Positions 9,007-17,513 of a stretch of 64,000 nt of DNA are shown one piece after another. A program made the position numbers and the translations under genes. The notes under the pieces are model-generated. The model made no database searches, was not told where the DNA came from, and worked only from the letters and a program-made list of their open reading frames with translations. The DNA lies in NCBI RefSeq assembly GCF_009766085.1, contig NZ_LMUF01000010.1, positions 530 through 64,529 of the forward strand, written 5' to 3'. The stretch comes from Burkholderia sp. S171 (GTDB lineage Bacteria; Pseudomonadota; Gammaproteobacteria; Burkholderiales; Burkholderiaceae). How positions within the stretch are numbered: the stretch's first letter is position 1; the number at the start of each line of letters is the position of its first letter.

Positions 9007-10365
9007 ATGGAAGCCAAACCGGTTCATTTCGCCCGGCTGCAGCAAGAAGAGTCAGCAGGTTATGACCGCAGCACGATCGACTATATTCACACCGCCGCAC
9101 AGCGCGGCTTGTACGAAATTCGCGGCCTTGGCGCCAAGCGCAAGGTGCCCCATTTCGATGATTTGCTGTTTCTCGGCGCATCACTTTCGCGTTATCCGCT
9201 TGAGGGCTATCGCGAGAAATGCGCGACAAAGACCGTGCTCGGTACGCGCTTCGCAAAGAAGCCAGTCGTGCTGGATATCCCCATCACAATTGCAGGGATG
9301 AGCTTCGGCGCGCTCTCGGCTAACGTGAAGGAAGCGCTCGGCCAGGCTGCTACGGCGATGGGCACGTCCACCACGACGGGTGACGGTGGCATGACCCAGG
9401 AAGAGCGCCGCTCGTCGAAGACGCTGGTTTATCAGTGCCTGCCGTCACGCTATGGCTGGAATCCCGACGATGTGCGCCGCGCCGATGCAATCGAAATAGT
9501 CATCGGGCAGGGTGCGAAGCCGGGTGGCGGAGGCATGTTGCTCGGGCAAAAGGTCAACCCGCGCGTGGCTGCCATGCGCACGCTCCCCGCCGGTATCGAC
9601 CAGCGTTCGGCGAGCCGTCATCCCGATTGGACCGGTCCCGACGACCTCTTGATCAAGATTCAGGAACTGCGCGAGATCACGGATTGGGAAAAGCCGATCT
9701 ATGTGAAGGTCGGCGCAACGCGCACGTTCAACGACGTGAAGCTTGCCGTCCATGCGGGCGCCGACGTAGTCGTGATCGATGGCATGCAGGGCGGCACGGC
9801 CGCGACGCAGACGTGTTTTATCGAGAACGTCGGCATTCCGACGCTGGCGGCTGTTCGTCAGGCGGTGGACGCACTTGAAGACCTGAACATGAAGGGGCAG
9901 GTGCAGTTGATCGTGTCGGGCGGGATTCGCACCGGCGCGGACATTGCCAAGGCCCTGGCGATGGGTGCGGATGCCGTGGCGATCGGGCAAGGCATGTTGA
10001 TGGCGCTGGGGTGCAACAGCGATACGTATTTCCAGCACGGTGGCCTGCATTCGGCAGCGGCGGATTATGCGGCGCTGGGTACATCGCCGGGGTTTTGCCA
10101 TCATTGTCATACCGGCAAATGCCCGGTCGGTGTCACGACCCAGGATACGTTGCTTGAACAGCGCGTGCAGCCGGAAGAAGGCTCGCGCCGGGTACGCAAT
10201 TATCTGAAGACGCTGAACATGGAACTGACAACCATCGCGCGGGCTTGCGGCAAGCAGAATGTGCACCACCTGGAGCCTGAGGATCTGGTGGCGCTAACGG
10301 TCGAAGCAGCGGCCATGGCGCGCGTGCCGTTGGCTGGTACGTCGTGGATTCCGGGTTTGACCTGA
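9007..10365 (+). CDS. glxD: FMN-binding glutamate synthase domain protein (GlxD/MgsC-like)
   Basis: This 452-residue FMN and Fe-S subunit shows ITIAGMSFGALSANVKEALG, the GQGAKPGGGGMLLGQKV flavin/2-oxoglutarate motif, VIDGMQGGTAATQ, and an iron-sulfur segment around FCHHCHTGKCPVG. It would condense ammonia or alkylamine with 2-oxoglutarate to give glutamate or an N-alkylglutamate. The ATG at 9007 has GAGAAGG upstream; an earlier in-frame TTG at 8977 has no ribosome site. It ends 16 bp before the convergent LysR gene. No GltD-type NADPH subunit is encoded nearby, which argues against an assimilatory GltBD. Confidence 0.9.
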   Translation: MEAKPVHFARLQQEESAGYDRSTIDYIHTAAQRGLYEIRGLGAKRKVPHFDDLLFLGASLSRYPLEGYREKCATKTVLGTRFAKKPVVLDIPITIAGMSFGALSANVKEALGQAATAMGTSTTTGDGGMTQEERRSSKTLVYQCLPSRYGWNPDDVRRADAIEIVIGQGAKPGGGGMLLGQKVNPRVAAMRTLPAGIDQRSASRHPDWTGPDDLLIKIQELREITDWEKPIYVKVGATRTFNDVKLAVHAGADVVVIDGMQGGTAATQTCFIENVGIPTLAAVRQAVDALEDLNMKGQVQLIVSGGIRTGADIAKALAMGADAVAIGQGMLMALGCNSDTYFQHGGLHSAAADYAALGTSPGFCHHCHTGKCPVGVTTQDTLLEQRVQPEEGSRRVRNYLKTLNMELTTIARACGKQNVHHLEPEDLVALTVEAAAMARVPLAGTSWIPGLT

Positions 10366-10381
10366 ATAGAAATAGAACGCA

Positions 10382-11287
10382 TCAGTCGAGACACGTTGGA
10401 TCTTGAATCGCCGTTATCAGCAGCTCGAGAAACGCGTTCACGGCCTTGGGCAAGGTTCGCCCAGCCATGGTCTGAACCTGAAGTGTCCGCTGATGCAACT
10501 CAGGATTACTGATGGGCACAGCCGCCAGATTGTCCGGCTTGAGGCGGCTGCGCACCGTCAGGTAACCGACCAGTGTGACGGCCTTCGTTTGCTGCACGAA
10601 GGTCTGCAGGGCGCTGCCATAGTTGCTCACGAACACGGGGTCGAAGGTCAGGCCTTCCAGGCTGCAGGCAATATCGAATAATTGTCTGACGGTTACGCCC
10701 TCGTGATAGATCGCAAGCGGCCACGGTTTCAGATCGGCGAGCGAGACGGATTGCTGTTGCGCTAAAGGATGGTCTTGCGCGACCAGCGCAAAGATCGGTG
10801 CGCGCTGTGCGTAATGCACGTTGACGTCCTTTTCCGGCGCGACGCTGAAACACACGGCAATGTCGGCCGTGCCGTCGCGTACCCGCTGCGTGGCTTCGGA
10901 CGGCCCATCTACATCGAGTTGAAAATGGGCCGCCGGCCAGGTCTTCAGGAAATGCACAAACACCTGCGGCAGGAAATCCCGCGCGACGCCTTCGGAACTC
11001 GCTAGGCGGATCGTGGCGCGGCGATCCGTCGTCAGTCCGCGAATCTCCTCGGTCACCCGATCCTGCTCCATCAGGCTGCGATGCGCATGCGCGGCCAGGA
11101 GGCGTCCCGCCTCGCTCAGCACCATGCCTCGCGGCCGCCGCTCGAACAGCGGCACGCCCATCTCATCCTCCAGCTTTGCAATCTGCCGGCTCAGTGCCGA
11201 TACGGCGACGAACAGGCGCTCGGACGCTCGGCTTAGCGACCCGCTTCGGGCGACCTCAAGGAAATAACGCAGCGCGGTGGTTTGCAT
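10382..11287 (-). CDS. LysR-family transcriptional regulator
   Basis: The N-terminal winged HTH is clear (residues 1-60: LRYFLEVARSGSLSRASERL, then AVSALSRQIAKLEDEMG, PLFERRPRGMVLSEAG). A periplasmic-binding-like effector domain follows (about 85-295). The start at 11287 (301 residues) is the canonical LysR start; the frame stays open a further 16 codons upstream without a ribosome site. It is divergent from the M20 peptidase operon (11439) and most likely its activator. The gap holds an ATATT-N13-AATAT dyad (11336-11358) as a possible binding site. Confidence 0.9.
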   Translation of the reverse strand: MQTTALRYFLEVARSGSLSRASERLFVAVSALSRQIAKLEDEMGVPLFERRPRGMVLSEAGRLLAAHAHRSLMEQDRVTEEIRGLTTDRRATIRLASSEGVARDFLPQVFVHFLKTWPAAHFQLDVDGPSEATQRVRDGTADIAVCFSVAPEKDVNVHYAQRAPIFALVAQDHPLAQQQSVSLADLKPWPLAIYHEGVTVRQLFDIACSLEGLTFDPVFVSNYGSALQTFVQQTKAVTLVGYLTVRSRLKPDNLAAVPISNPELHQRTLQVQTMAGRTLPKAVNAFLELLITAIQDPTCLD

Positions 11288-11335
11288 GATGCAGCCTCGT
11301 GGGAGCTTTGCCTTTTCGGCAACGGAAAGTGGCAA

Positions 11336-11358
11336 ATATTGTCATTGTCCATAAATAT
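11336..11358. promoter_or_regulatory. Possible LysR operator dyad
   Basis: ATATT (11336-11340) and AATAT (11354-11358) form an inverted repeat with a 13-nt spacer in the divergent region between the LysR gene and the M20 peptidase gene. LysR proteins often bind interrupted AT-rich dyads (T-N11-A) here. This is a pattern match only. Confidence 0.3.
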
Positions 11359-11438
11359 CGGCGGTATCAAGATCGCGTCATCGATTTCCTGGATCAGAAG
11401 ACCCCACGCCTTTGGCATGCTTCATCGGAGATAAATAC

Positions 11439-12854
11439 GTGACACGCGAGTCCGCTATTCAAGCTGCAGCCGATCTGTACGATTCCGGCATTTTTCTCGA
11501 AGACCTGCGTCGCCGCGTGGCCATGCGAACGGAGAGCCAGGAGCCTGAAAGCGGTCCGTTGTTAATCGCTTACCTCAACGAGGAGATCGCGCCTGCGCTG
11601 GCCGGACTCGGTTTCACTTCCCGGCTGGTCGACAATCCCGCGAAGGGCGCGGGCCCGTTCCTGGTCGCTCATCGTCACGAAAGCGATGACCTGCCGACGG
11701 TCCTGACCTATGGGCATGGCGACGTTGTACGAGGCTACGACGCGCAGTGGCGCGATGGGTTGTCGCCGTGGGACGTCACCGTCGCCGGCGATCACTGGTA
11801 CGGCCGCGGCACCGCCGACAACAAAGGCCAGCACAGCATCAACCTGGCCGCGCTCAAGGCCGTGCTCGACGCACGGGGCGGACGGCTCGGCTTCAATCTG
11901 AAGCTGTTGGTCGAAACCGGCGAAGAGGTGGGCTCGCCCGGCCTGCATGCGGTATGCGAGATGCTTCGCGACGAATTGAGCGCCGACGTATTGATTGCGT
12001 CCGACGGCCCGCGTCTGGGCGCCGCGCACCCAACGATCTTTCTCGGCTCCCGCGGCGTGGTGAACTTCAAGCTCGATGTGAACCTGCGCGAAGGCGGTCA
12101 TCACTCGGGCAACTGGGGCGGCTTGTTGCGCAATCCCGGCGTGGTGCTGGCCAGCGCGGTTGCATCAATGGTCGATGCCAACGGGCGCATCTCCGTTGAA
12201 GGTCTCAGGCCGCCCGAGGTGCCGCAGGCGGTGCGTCGCGCGCTGGAGGGTATCAGCGTTGGCGGCAATCCAGGCGAGCCGGAGGTCGACACAGGTTATG
12301 GCGAGCCCGGTCTCACGCCGGCTGAGCGTGTATTCGGCTGGAACAACATAGAGGTACTGGCGTTCCGGACGGGCAATCCCGAGAAGCCGGTCAATGCCAT
12401 TCCGCCGCACGCATTCGCCTACATGCAGATCCGCTTCGTGGTCGGAACGGACTGGAAAAATCTTGAGCAGATCGTGCGTCGCCATCTGGATGAACGGGGC
12501 TTTGAGAGCGTCACTGTCGAGGTGGACAGAGGCACGCCGGCCACGCGCGTGGACCCTGACAACGCCTGGGTGAAGTGGGCCGTGCGCTCGCTCAAGCAGA
12601 CCACCGGGCGGGCGCCCGTGCTCCTGCCGAACCTTGGCGGCACGCTGCCCAATGATGTCTTCGCGGACATCCTCGGCATGCCCACGTTATGGGTGCCGCA
12701 TTCATATCCCGGTTGCTCGCAGCATGCTCCCGACGAGCATATGCTTGGACCCGTCGTGCGGGAGGGGCTGCAAATCATGGCCGGGCTGTTCTGGGATCTG
12801 GGCCAACCCGGTGAATCTGAGCGCCCCGCCTTCGAGCGGAGGTCTGCCCGATGA
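11439..12854 (+). CDS. M20-family metallopeptidase (ArgE/DapE/CNDP-like)
   Basis: This zinc-dependent amidohydrolase/dipeptidase carries the M20 metal ligands in order: TYGHGDVV (His), GRGTADNKGQ (bridging Asp), ETGEEVGSPG (base Glu plus metal Glu), ASDGPR (Asp) and a C-terminal PHSYPGCSQHAPDEH (His). The 190-residue insert with EGGHHSG is the lid/dimerisation domain. I chose GTG 11439 (471 residues) because CGGAG lies 8 nt upstream. It overlaps the downstream MFS gene by 4 bp (ATGA). The substrate is probably a dipeptide or N-acyl amino acid taken up by that transporter (inference). Confidence 0.88.
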   Translation: MTRESAIQAAADLYDSGIFLEDLRRRVAMRTESQEPESGPLLIAYLNEEIAPALAGLGFTSRLVDNPAKGAGPFLVAHRHESDDLPTVLTYGHGDVVRGYDAQWRDGLSPWDVTVAGDHWYGRGTADNKGQHSINLAALKAVLDARGGRLGFNLKLLVETGEEVGSPGLHAVCEMLRDELSADVLIASDGPRLGAAHPTIFLGSRGVVNFKLDVNLREGGHHSGNWGGLLRNPGVVLASAVASMVDANGRISVEGLRPPEVPQAVRRALEGISVGGNPGEPEVDTGYGEPGLTPAERVFGWNNIEVLAFRTGNPEKPVNAIPPHAFAYMQIRFVVGTDWKNLEQIVRRHLDERGFESVTVEVDRGTPATRVDPDNAWVKWAVRSLKQTTGRAPVLLPNLGGTLPNDVFADILGMPTLWVPHSYPGCSQHAPDEHMLGPVVREGLQIMAGLFWDLGQPGESERPAFERRSAR

Positions 12855-14134
12855 GCACTGACGCCACCACCGTTTTGCCAGCAGCACGACCCCATGCCAG
12901 CATCTACAAGCTGATTGTCGCGACATCGATAGGCAATGCGCTCGAGTTCTACGATCTCGTGGTGTATGGCTATTTCGCATCGACGTTATCGAAACTGTTC
13001 TTTCCGACCACCGATAAAACGGTGTCGTTGCTGCTGACGCTCGGCACTTTCGCGCTGTCGTATCTTGCGCGTCCGGTGGGTGCGTTCGTGCTGGGGTCGT
13101 ACAGCGACCGCAAAGGCCGCAAGGCTTCGTTGACGCTTTCCATCGCCATGATGACGCTCGGCACCGGCATGGTGGCGCTGATGCCCGGCTACGCGACCAT
13201 TGGCGTGCTTGCGCCCATTGGCATCTTCGCGTCGCGGCTATTGCAGGGGTTTTCGGCGGGCGGTGAGTTCGGCAGTTCCACGGCTTTCCTCACCGAGCAT
13301 GCGCCAGCGCGCAGCGGTTTCATGGCGAGTTGGCAGTTCGCGAGCCAGGGAGCAAGCGTGCTGGTTGCATCGGCGTTCGGCGCGGTCCTGACGAGCACGC
13401 TCACGCCGGCGCAACTCGAAGGCTGGGGCTGGCGCATCCCGTTTCTGTTCGGCCTCCTGATTGGCCCGGTGGGGTGGTATATCCGCCGCAACGTCGATGA
13501 AACCCCGGAGTTTGAACGCACGGAACGCTCCGCTTCGCCCATTCGCGAAGTCATGGCTACGCAGAAGGAACGGCTGCTGGTCTGCATCGGTTCGCTGGTG
13601 CTGACGACGACCGCCAACTACATGCTGCTCTACATGCCGACGTACGCAAGCAGGCAGCTTGGGCTTGCGCCATCGTATGGATTTATCGCGACGCTGGCGG
13701 CGGGTTTTATCGTCATGGTGCTGACGCCGATGGTCGGCCACTGGTCCGACAAAGTGGGCCGCACTCGCATCATGCTGGGCGCGGGATCGATATTTTTCGT
13801 GACTATCTATCCGGCGTTCATGTTCATGAATGCGCATCCCTCGCTGCTGACATTGCTGGCCGCGGTCATTTGGGTCGCATTACTGAAGGCCATCTATTTC
13901 GCGCCTATTCCTGCGTTGATGTCGGACCTGTTTCCGGTCCGTACGCGTACCACCGGCATGGCGGTGGGCTACAACGTGGGCACTACCGTCTTTGGCGGGT
14001 TCACACCGCTCGCAGTCGCTTCGCTGATCGCGGTCACCGGCAATAACCTGGCGCCCGGCCTCTATCTGATGCTCGCGGCCATCATCAGTCTCTTCACGCT
14101 GCTGTGGGCGCGAACGCGCCTGAAAGTGCATTAA
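12851..14134 (+). CDS. MFS transporter, metabolite:H+ symporter (MHS) type
   Basis: This 427-residue protein has 12 predicted membrane segments. It opens with the MHS signature SIGNALEFYDLVVYGYFAS, followed by the loop-2 motif GSYSDRKGRKASLTLS and a second copy GHWSDKVGRTRIML in the loop between helices 8 and 9. MHS transporters import organic acids, betaine-like compounds or dipeptide derivatives with protons. It is coupled to the M20 peptidase by a 4-bp overlap and followed after 21 bp by a serine hydrolase. The three genes look like an uptake-and-hydrolysis unit. Confidence 0.9.
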   Translation: MSTDATTVLPAARPHASIYKLIVATSIGNALEFYDLVVYGYFASTLSKLFFPTTDKTVSLLLTLGTFALSYLARPVGAFVLGSYSDRKGRKASLTLSIAMMTLGTGMVALMPGYATIGVLAPIGIFASRLLQGFSAGGEFGSSTAFLTEHAPARSGFMASWQFASQGASVLVASAFGAVLTSTLTPAQLEGWGWRIPFLFGLLIGPVGWYIRRNVDETPEFERTERSASPIREVMATQKERLLVCIGSLVLTTTANYMLLYMPTYASRQLGLAPSYGFIATLAAGFIVMVLTPMVGHWSDKVGRTRIMLGAGSIFFVTIYPAFMFMNAHPSLLTLLAAVIWVALLKAIYFAPIPALMSDLFPVRTRTTGMAVGYNVGTTVFGGFTPLAVASLIAVTGNNLAPGLYLMLAAIISLFTLLWARTRLKVH

Positions 14135-14155
14135 CCGCTGGATGAACAACTGGAC

Positions 14156-15217
14156 ATGACCGACATGAAGGATTTGCAGCAAGCCATACAGTTCTCGATA
14201 GATCATGAAAGCCTCTGGGATCGCAATGTGGATGGCGCCTGGGGCGTGCATGTGAATGACCCGCCGCCGTGGAACCGGCTGCTGGGTCCCGTGCATGATC
14301 GCGGTCCCGTTTCCGGTGCGATTTCCATCGATGGCAAGGTGCTCACGACATGGGGTGAGCCTGATCGCGCTGACCTTACGTTCAGCATTGCCAAGACCTA
14401 TCTCGCCTTGCTGGCGGGCGTGGCGTTTGATCGCGGCTTGCTGCCGAACGTGAGCGAGCCGGTGCATATACGCGTACCGGGTATCGGTTTCGATGATGAG
14501 CACAATGTCCGCATTACCTGGGCGCATCTGCTTCAGCAGACCAGTGAATGGCGGGGCGAATGTTTCGGACTGTCGGATCAGGCGGACCACTCTCGCGCGG
14601 TGACGTTCGGCCGTGCGCCCGATGGCAAGAAGGGCGACCTGCGGCGGGTGCAGGCGCCTGGAACGTACTGGGAATACAACGACGTCCGCATCAACCAGTT
14701 TTCGCTGGCGCTGCTGCATTTGTTCGGCCGGCCGTTGTCCGAGGTGTTTCGCGAGGCGATCATGCAGCCGCTTGGCGCCAGTGAAGACTGGCAATGGGTT
14801 GGGTACGACAACGCGTGGATCGAACTCAACGGACGACGCATGCAGTCGGTTCCGGGCGGAACGCATTGGGGCGGTGGCCTGTCGATCAGCGCGAACGATC
14901 AGCTCAAGGTGGCGCGTCTTTTCGTCGATGACGGGATCGTTGATGGCCGCCGGATCATCTCGAGTGAATGGCTCGCGCGCATGCGAACGCCTTGCGCGCT
15001 TGCGCCGTACTACGGTTATCTCGTGTGGCTCAATCACGAACGCCGCGTGTTTCCGAGCGTGCCGGCGTCGAGCTACTTCGCAATTGGCGCGGGTAGTGCA
15101 TTCACGTGGATCGAACCCGAGCGAAAGATGGCGGTGGTGGTCCGCTGGCTGAATTCCGCTCACGCTAATGAGTTTTTCGGGCTCGTGTTGAAGGGGGTTG
15201 ATGGGGTAATGGCGTAG
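14156..15217 (+). CDS. Serine hydrolase of the beta-lactamase (class C/EstB/NylB-like) superfamily
   Basis: The catalytic SxxK motif is visible as FSIAKTY (residues about 78-84). A Tyr-Asn element occurs at WEYNDVRIN and a Gly-rich HWGGGLS near residue 240 replaces the KTG box. Enzymes of this fold cleave amides or esters, including lactams, D-amino acid peptides and 6-aminohexanoate dimers. No signal peptide is seen, so it should act in the cytoplasm on material brought in by the MHS transporter. ATG 14156 is used; ATG 14165 is possible. Substrate unknown. Confidence 0.8.
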   Translation: MTDMKDLQQAIQFSIDHESLWDRNVDGAWGVHVNDPPPWNRLLGPVHDRGPVSGAISIDGKVLTTWGEPDRADLTFSIAKTYLALLAGVAFDRGLLPNVSEPVHIRVPGIGFDDEHNVRITWAHLLQQTSEWRGECFGLSDQADHSRAVTFGRAPDGKKGDLRRVQAPGTYWEYNDVRINQFSLALLHLFGRPLSEVFREAIMQPLGASEDWQWVGYDNAWIELNGRRMQSVPGGTHWGGGLSISANDQLKVARLFVDDGIVDGRRIISSEWLARMRTPCALAPYYGYLVWLNHERRVFPSVPASSYFAIGAGSAFTWIEPERKMAVVVRWLNSAHANEFFGLVLKGVDGVMA

Positions 15218-15290
15218 TGGGACGTTGATCCGGTTTGCCGCGCCCACGCAATATCGTACGATCTGGGCGACGACAACAAAGGAGACCGCC

Positions 15291-16274
15291 GTGAGACTCG
15301 TCGCCGTGATCATCACCCTTTTTGCCCTGCTTGCCGCGCCGGCTCACGCCGCCGATGTCGGCTTCCAGGAGGTCAAGATAGCGAATGGCGTGGAGCCGCC
15401 GCTAACGGCCGGGATCTGGTATCCGACTAACGCATCGGCGACGCCGCATTCCCTGGGAGATTCCACCCAGACCGTGGCGCTGGGCGGTCTGGTCGCGGGC
15501 CGTGGCCTGCCGCTTATCGTGATGTCGCATGGCGGCGGTGGATGGTACGACGGCCACTACGACACAGCGCTCGCTTTGGCTCATGCGGGCTTCGTGGTGG
15601 CGTCGGTTAGTCACGTCGGCGATACTTTCAATGACCATACCCGAGTCTTGCAACTGTGGCGCCGTCCTGCGCAGCTTCATCAACTAGTGGACTACATGCT
15701 TGACGCATGGCCTTCGCATGCGCGGCTGAATGCGGGCCGCGTTGGCGCGTTCGGTTTTTCCAACGGCGGGTTCACCGTGCTCGTGGCTGCGGGTGGGATT
15801 CCGGATCTTTCGAAGATCGCTCCGTATTGCGAGGCCCACCCGGATCATGACCTGTGCGAGACCCTGAAGCAGGCCGGCGTCGATCCTCATGCCGGCAACG
15901 AGATTCCGGCCGGCGCCTGGATCCACGATCCGCGTATCAAGGCCGTAGTCATCGCCGCGCCGGCGTTTGGCTTCGCCTTCGGCCGCGCGGGGTTAAGCCA
16001 CGTGCGCGCCCCCATCCAGCTCTGGCGTGCAGCCGATGATCATCATCAGCCCGATCCCTACTACGAGGAGGCGGTACGCGCCGACCTGCCTCGCGCGCCC
16101 GACTATCACGTGGTCGCTAACGCCGGGCACTACGATTTCCTGCCGCCCTGTAGTACGCGCCTGTCGCGGAAGATGCCGGACATCTGCAACAGCGAACCGG
16201 GCTTCGACCGTGCGGCGTTCCATGAACAATTCAACTCGGAAGTGGTGCGGTTTTTCCAGGCAACGCTGCGATAG
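15291..16274 (+). CDS. Secreted alpha/beta-hydrolase (dienelactone hydrolase/PAF-acetylhydrolase-like)
   Basis: The protein (327 residues) starts at GTG 15291, 6 nt after AAGGAG, with a signal peptide ending in APAHA near residue 20. The fold shows LPLIVMSHGGGGWYDGHYD (oxyanion region) and GRVGAFGFSNGGFT with nucleophile Ser in GFSNG. A late RAADDHHQPDPYYEE element and ANAGHYDFLPPC supply the probable Asp and His. Such exported hydrolases cleave small esters or lactones. It follows the serine hydrolase by 73 bp on the same strand and may or may not belong to that operon. Confidence 0.8.
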   Translation: MRLVAVIITLFALLAAPAHAADVGFQEVKIANGVEPPLTAGIWYPTNASATPHSLGDSTQTVALGGLVAGRGLPLIVMSHGGGGWYDGHYDTALALAHAGFVVASVSHVGDTFNDHTRVLQLWRRPAQLHQLVDYMLDAWPSHARLNAGRVGAFGFSNGGFTVLVAAGGIPDLSKIAPYCEAHPDHDLCETLKQAGVDPHAGNEIPAGAWIHDPRIKAVVIAAPAFGFAFGRAGLSHVRAPIQLWRAADDHHQPDPYYEEAVRADLPRAPDYHVVANAGHYDFLPPCSTRLSRKMPDICNSEPGFDRAAFHEQFNSEVVRFFQATLR

Positions 16275-16692
16275 GGCGCTCTAGTCTCTCGTGCGCTGGC
16301 TCCGGGAGTCATGAAGTCCTGAATCGTCGCTTTGCGGGGACACGGCTGGCGGTCGTTTCTTGCGGCCGCCTATTGTCCGGCGTGGTTGACTGAGTTCGAC
16401 CCATAGCCGTCCTTCGACACCACGCAGCCTAGACGGCTGGTCCCGGGATATACCGGCCGTTCGCGCGGCCGCGTCGGGCGGCTCGAGAGGCTTTTTGCTC
16501 GTCAGAGTTGTAATCGGAAATGATGCTTGGCGATCAGCACACTTCGCTCTTGCCGAAACCCTGCAAGGCGAACGGTGTCGGGTCTTTTCCTTTCTGCGGG
16601 CTTTGTGTGGAAGCGTGTGCCCAATCGCTCTCCACCTGTCGCTGCGACAAAATCGAGCTAACCCCTCTCTGATTTATTGGCGGCCTCTTAAT
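16275..16692. other. 418-bp gene-free region between convergent genes
   Basis: I see no supported gene. There is an inverted repeat AGCCGTC (16405-16411) / GACGGCT (16432-16438) with a 20-nt loop that could terminate transcription, although no T-run follows. Base composition appears less GC-biased than the neighbours toward 16500-16690. An 80-codon plus-strand frame at 16495-16737 runs into the ModA-like gene and has no family features. Confidence 0.4.
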
Positions 16693-17451
16693 TCACTTCG
16701 CGCCATTTTCGGCGAAAGTCGCCCTCGCATCTGGTGACACCAGGAACTTGATGAACCCTTCGGCTGTATCGCGTTGTGAGGTGTTCGCGATGAGCACAGC
16801 GGTGTACGTAAGAGTGCTCTGAAGATCGCCGGGAAGCGGGCCAAGGAACTTTATGCCGGGTGTCGTCGCGATGAGCGGTATCGTCCCGGCCACTATATCG
16901 TTGCCGTTGCCTTTCAGCACAGGTTCAAAAATCCCATTGGGCGTCGTGCGTACAATTTTAGGCTTGAGCATTTCTGCAATTCCCAGCCGTTCAAGAGTGC
17001 TTTCAAATGCCTGTCCCGATTTAACACTGTTAAAGACAAGGAGGTCCGCGCCGAGCAGAGTGTTCTTGAATTTTTCAACAGTGGAAATGTCGTACGCCGG
17101 ACTGTCCTTGCGGTTGCCGAGGCCGACGCCAACGTGAGCGATTATCGGTCTGTCGCCGGCACTCGCCTTGCCTGATTTCGTAAGGTCCTCAGCAAAGTCC
17201 GGCTGAACGATAACGACGTCGGCCGCTTCGCCGTCTTCAATCCTTTTCTTCACAACGGGCGATGGATCGAACACCAAGCTGACCTGGTTATGTGTCTGCT
17301 GGCGATAAAGATCGACCACCTTGGTCAACGCAGGCTCGAGGGGGCTATCGCTAATGACCTTGATGTCGGCCGCTTGAACTATCGCTGCGAACATAGACAA
17401 TGAGCCGGCCAGAAAAGTGCTTAGGCTGATGCGCTTAAGTTTTGCGTTCAT
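16693..17451 (-). CDS. ModA-like (molybdate-type) periplasmic substrate-binding protein
   Basis: This 252-residue exported protein has a signal peptide (KRISLSTFLAGSLSMFAAIV, cleavage after VQA near residue 27). The type II binding-protein core reads DIKVISDSPLEPALTKVVDL, then DPSPVVKKRIEDGEAADVVI and a KFLVSPDARATF end, as in the ModA/tungstate group. No modB or modC gene is near, so it is either an orphan binding protein or has another sensing role. ATG 17451 has AAGGG upstream. It is transcribed after the periplasmic cupin gene (63 bp gap) and probably forms a two-gene operon with it. Confidence 0.8.
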   Translation of the reverse strand: MNAKLKRISLSTFLAGSLSMFAAIVQAADIKVISDSPLEPALTKVVDLYRQQTHNQVSLVFDPSPVVKKRIEDGEAADVVIVQPDFAEDLTKSGKASAGDRPIIAHVGVGLGNRKDSPAYDISTVEKFKNTLLGADLLVFNSVKSGQAFESTLERLGIAEMLKPKIVRTTPNGIFEPVLKGNGNDIVAGTIPLIATTPGIKFLGPLPGDLQSTLTYTAVLIANTSQRDTAEGFIKFLVSPDARATFAENGAK

Positions 17452-17513
17452 GGTTTGCCCTTGTGAGGGGACCGCCGGTGTTGGTCGTTGCGCGTTAACG
17501 CGAACGCCACCGC

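Noticed and set aside
9445-10269. 274-codon minus-strand frame
   Set aside because: Antisense to glxD; no recognisable features.
5983-10365. glnT-glxBCD as the housekeeping GS-GOGAT system
   Set aside because: The glutamate synthase is split in three and has no GltD-type NADPH subunit, which matches GlxBCD/MgsABC instead.
13880-15316. 478-codon minus-strand frame
   Set aside because: Antisense to the MFS and serine hydrolase genes, both with clear motifs; composition is typical of a shadow frame.
16443-16455. ATATACC sequence resembling the HutC-type sites
   Set aside because: It lacks the GTATA half and lies in an unrelated convergent region.
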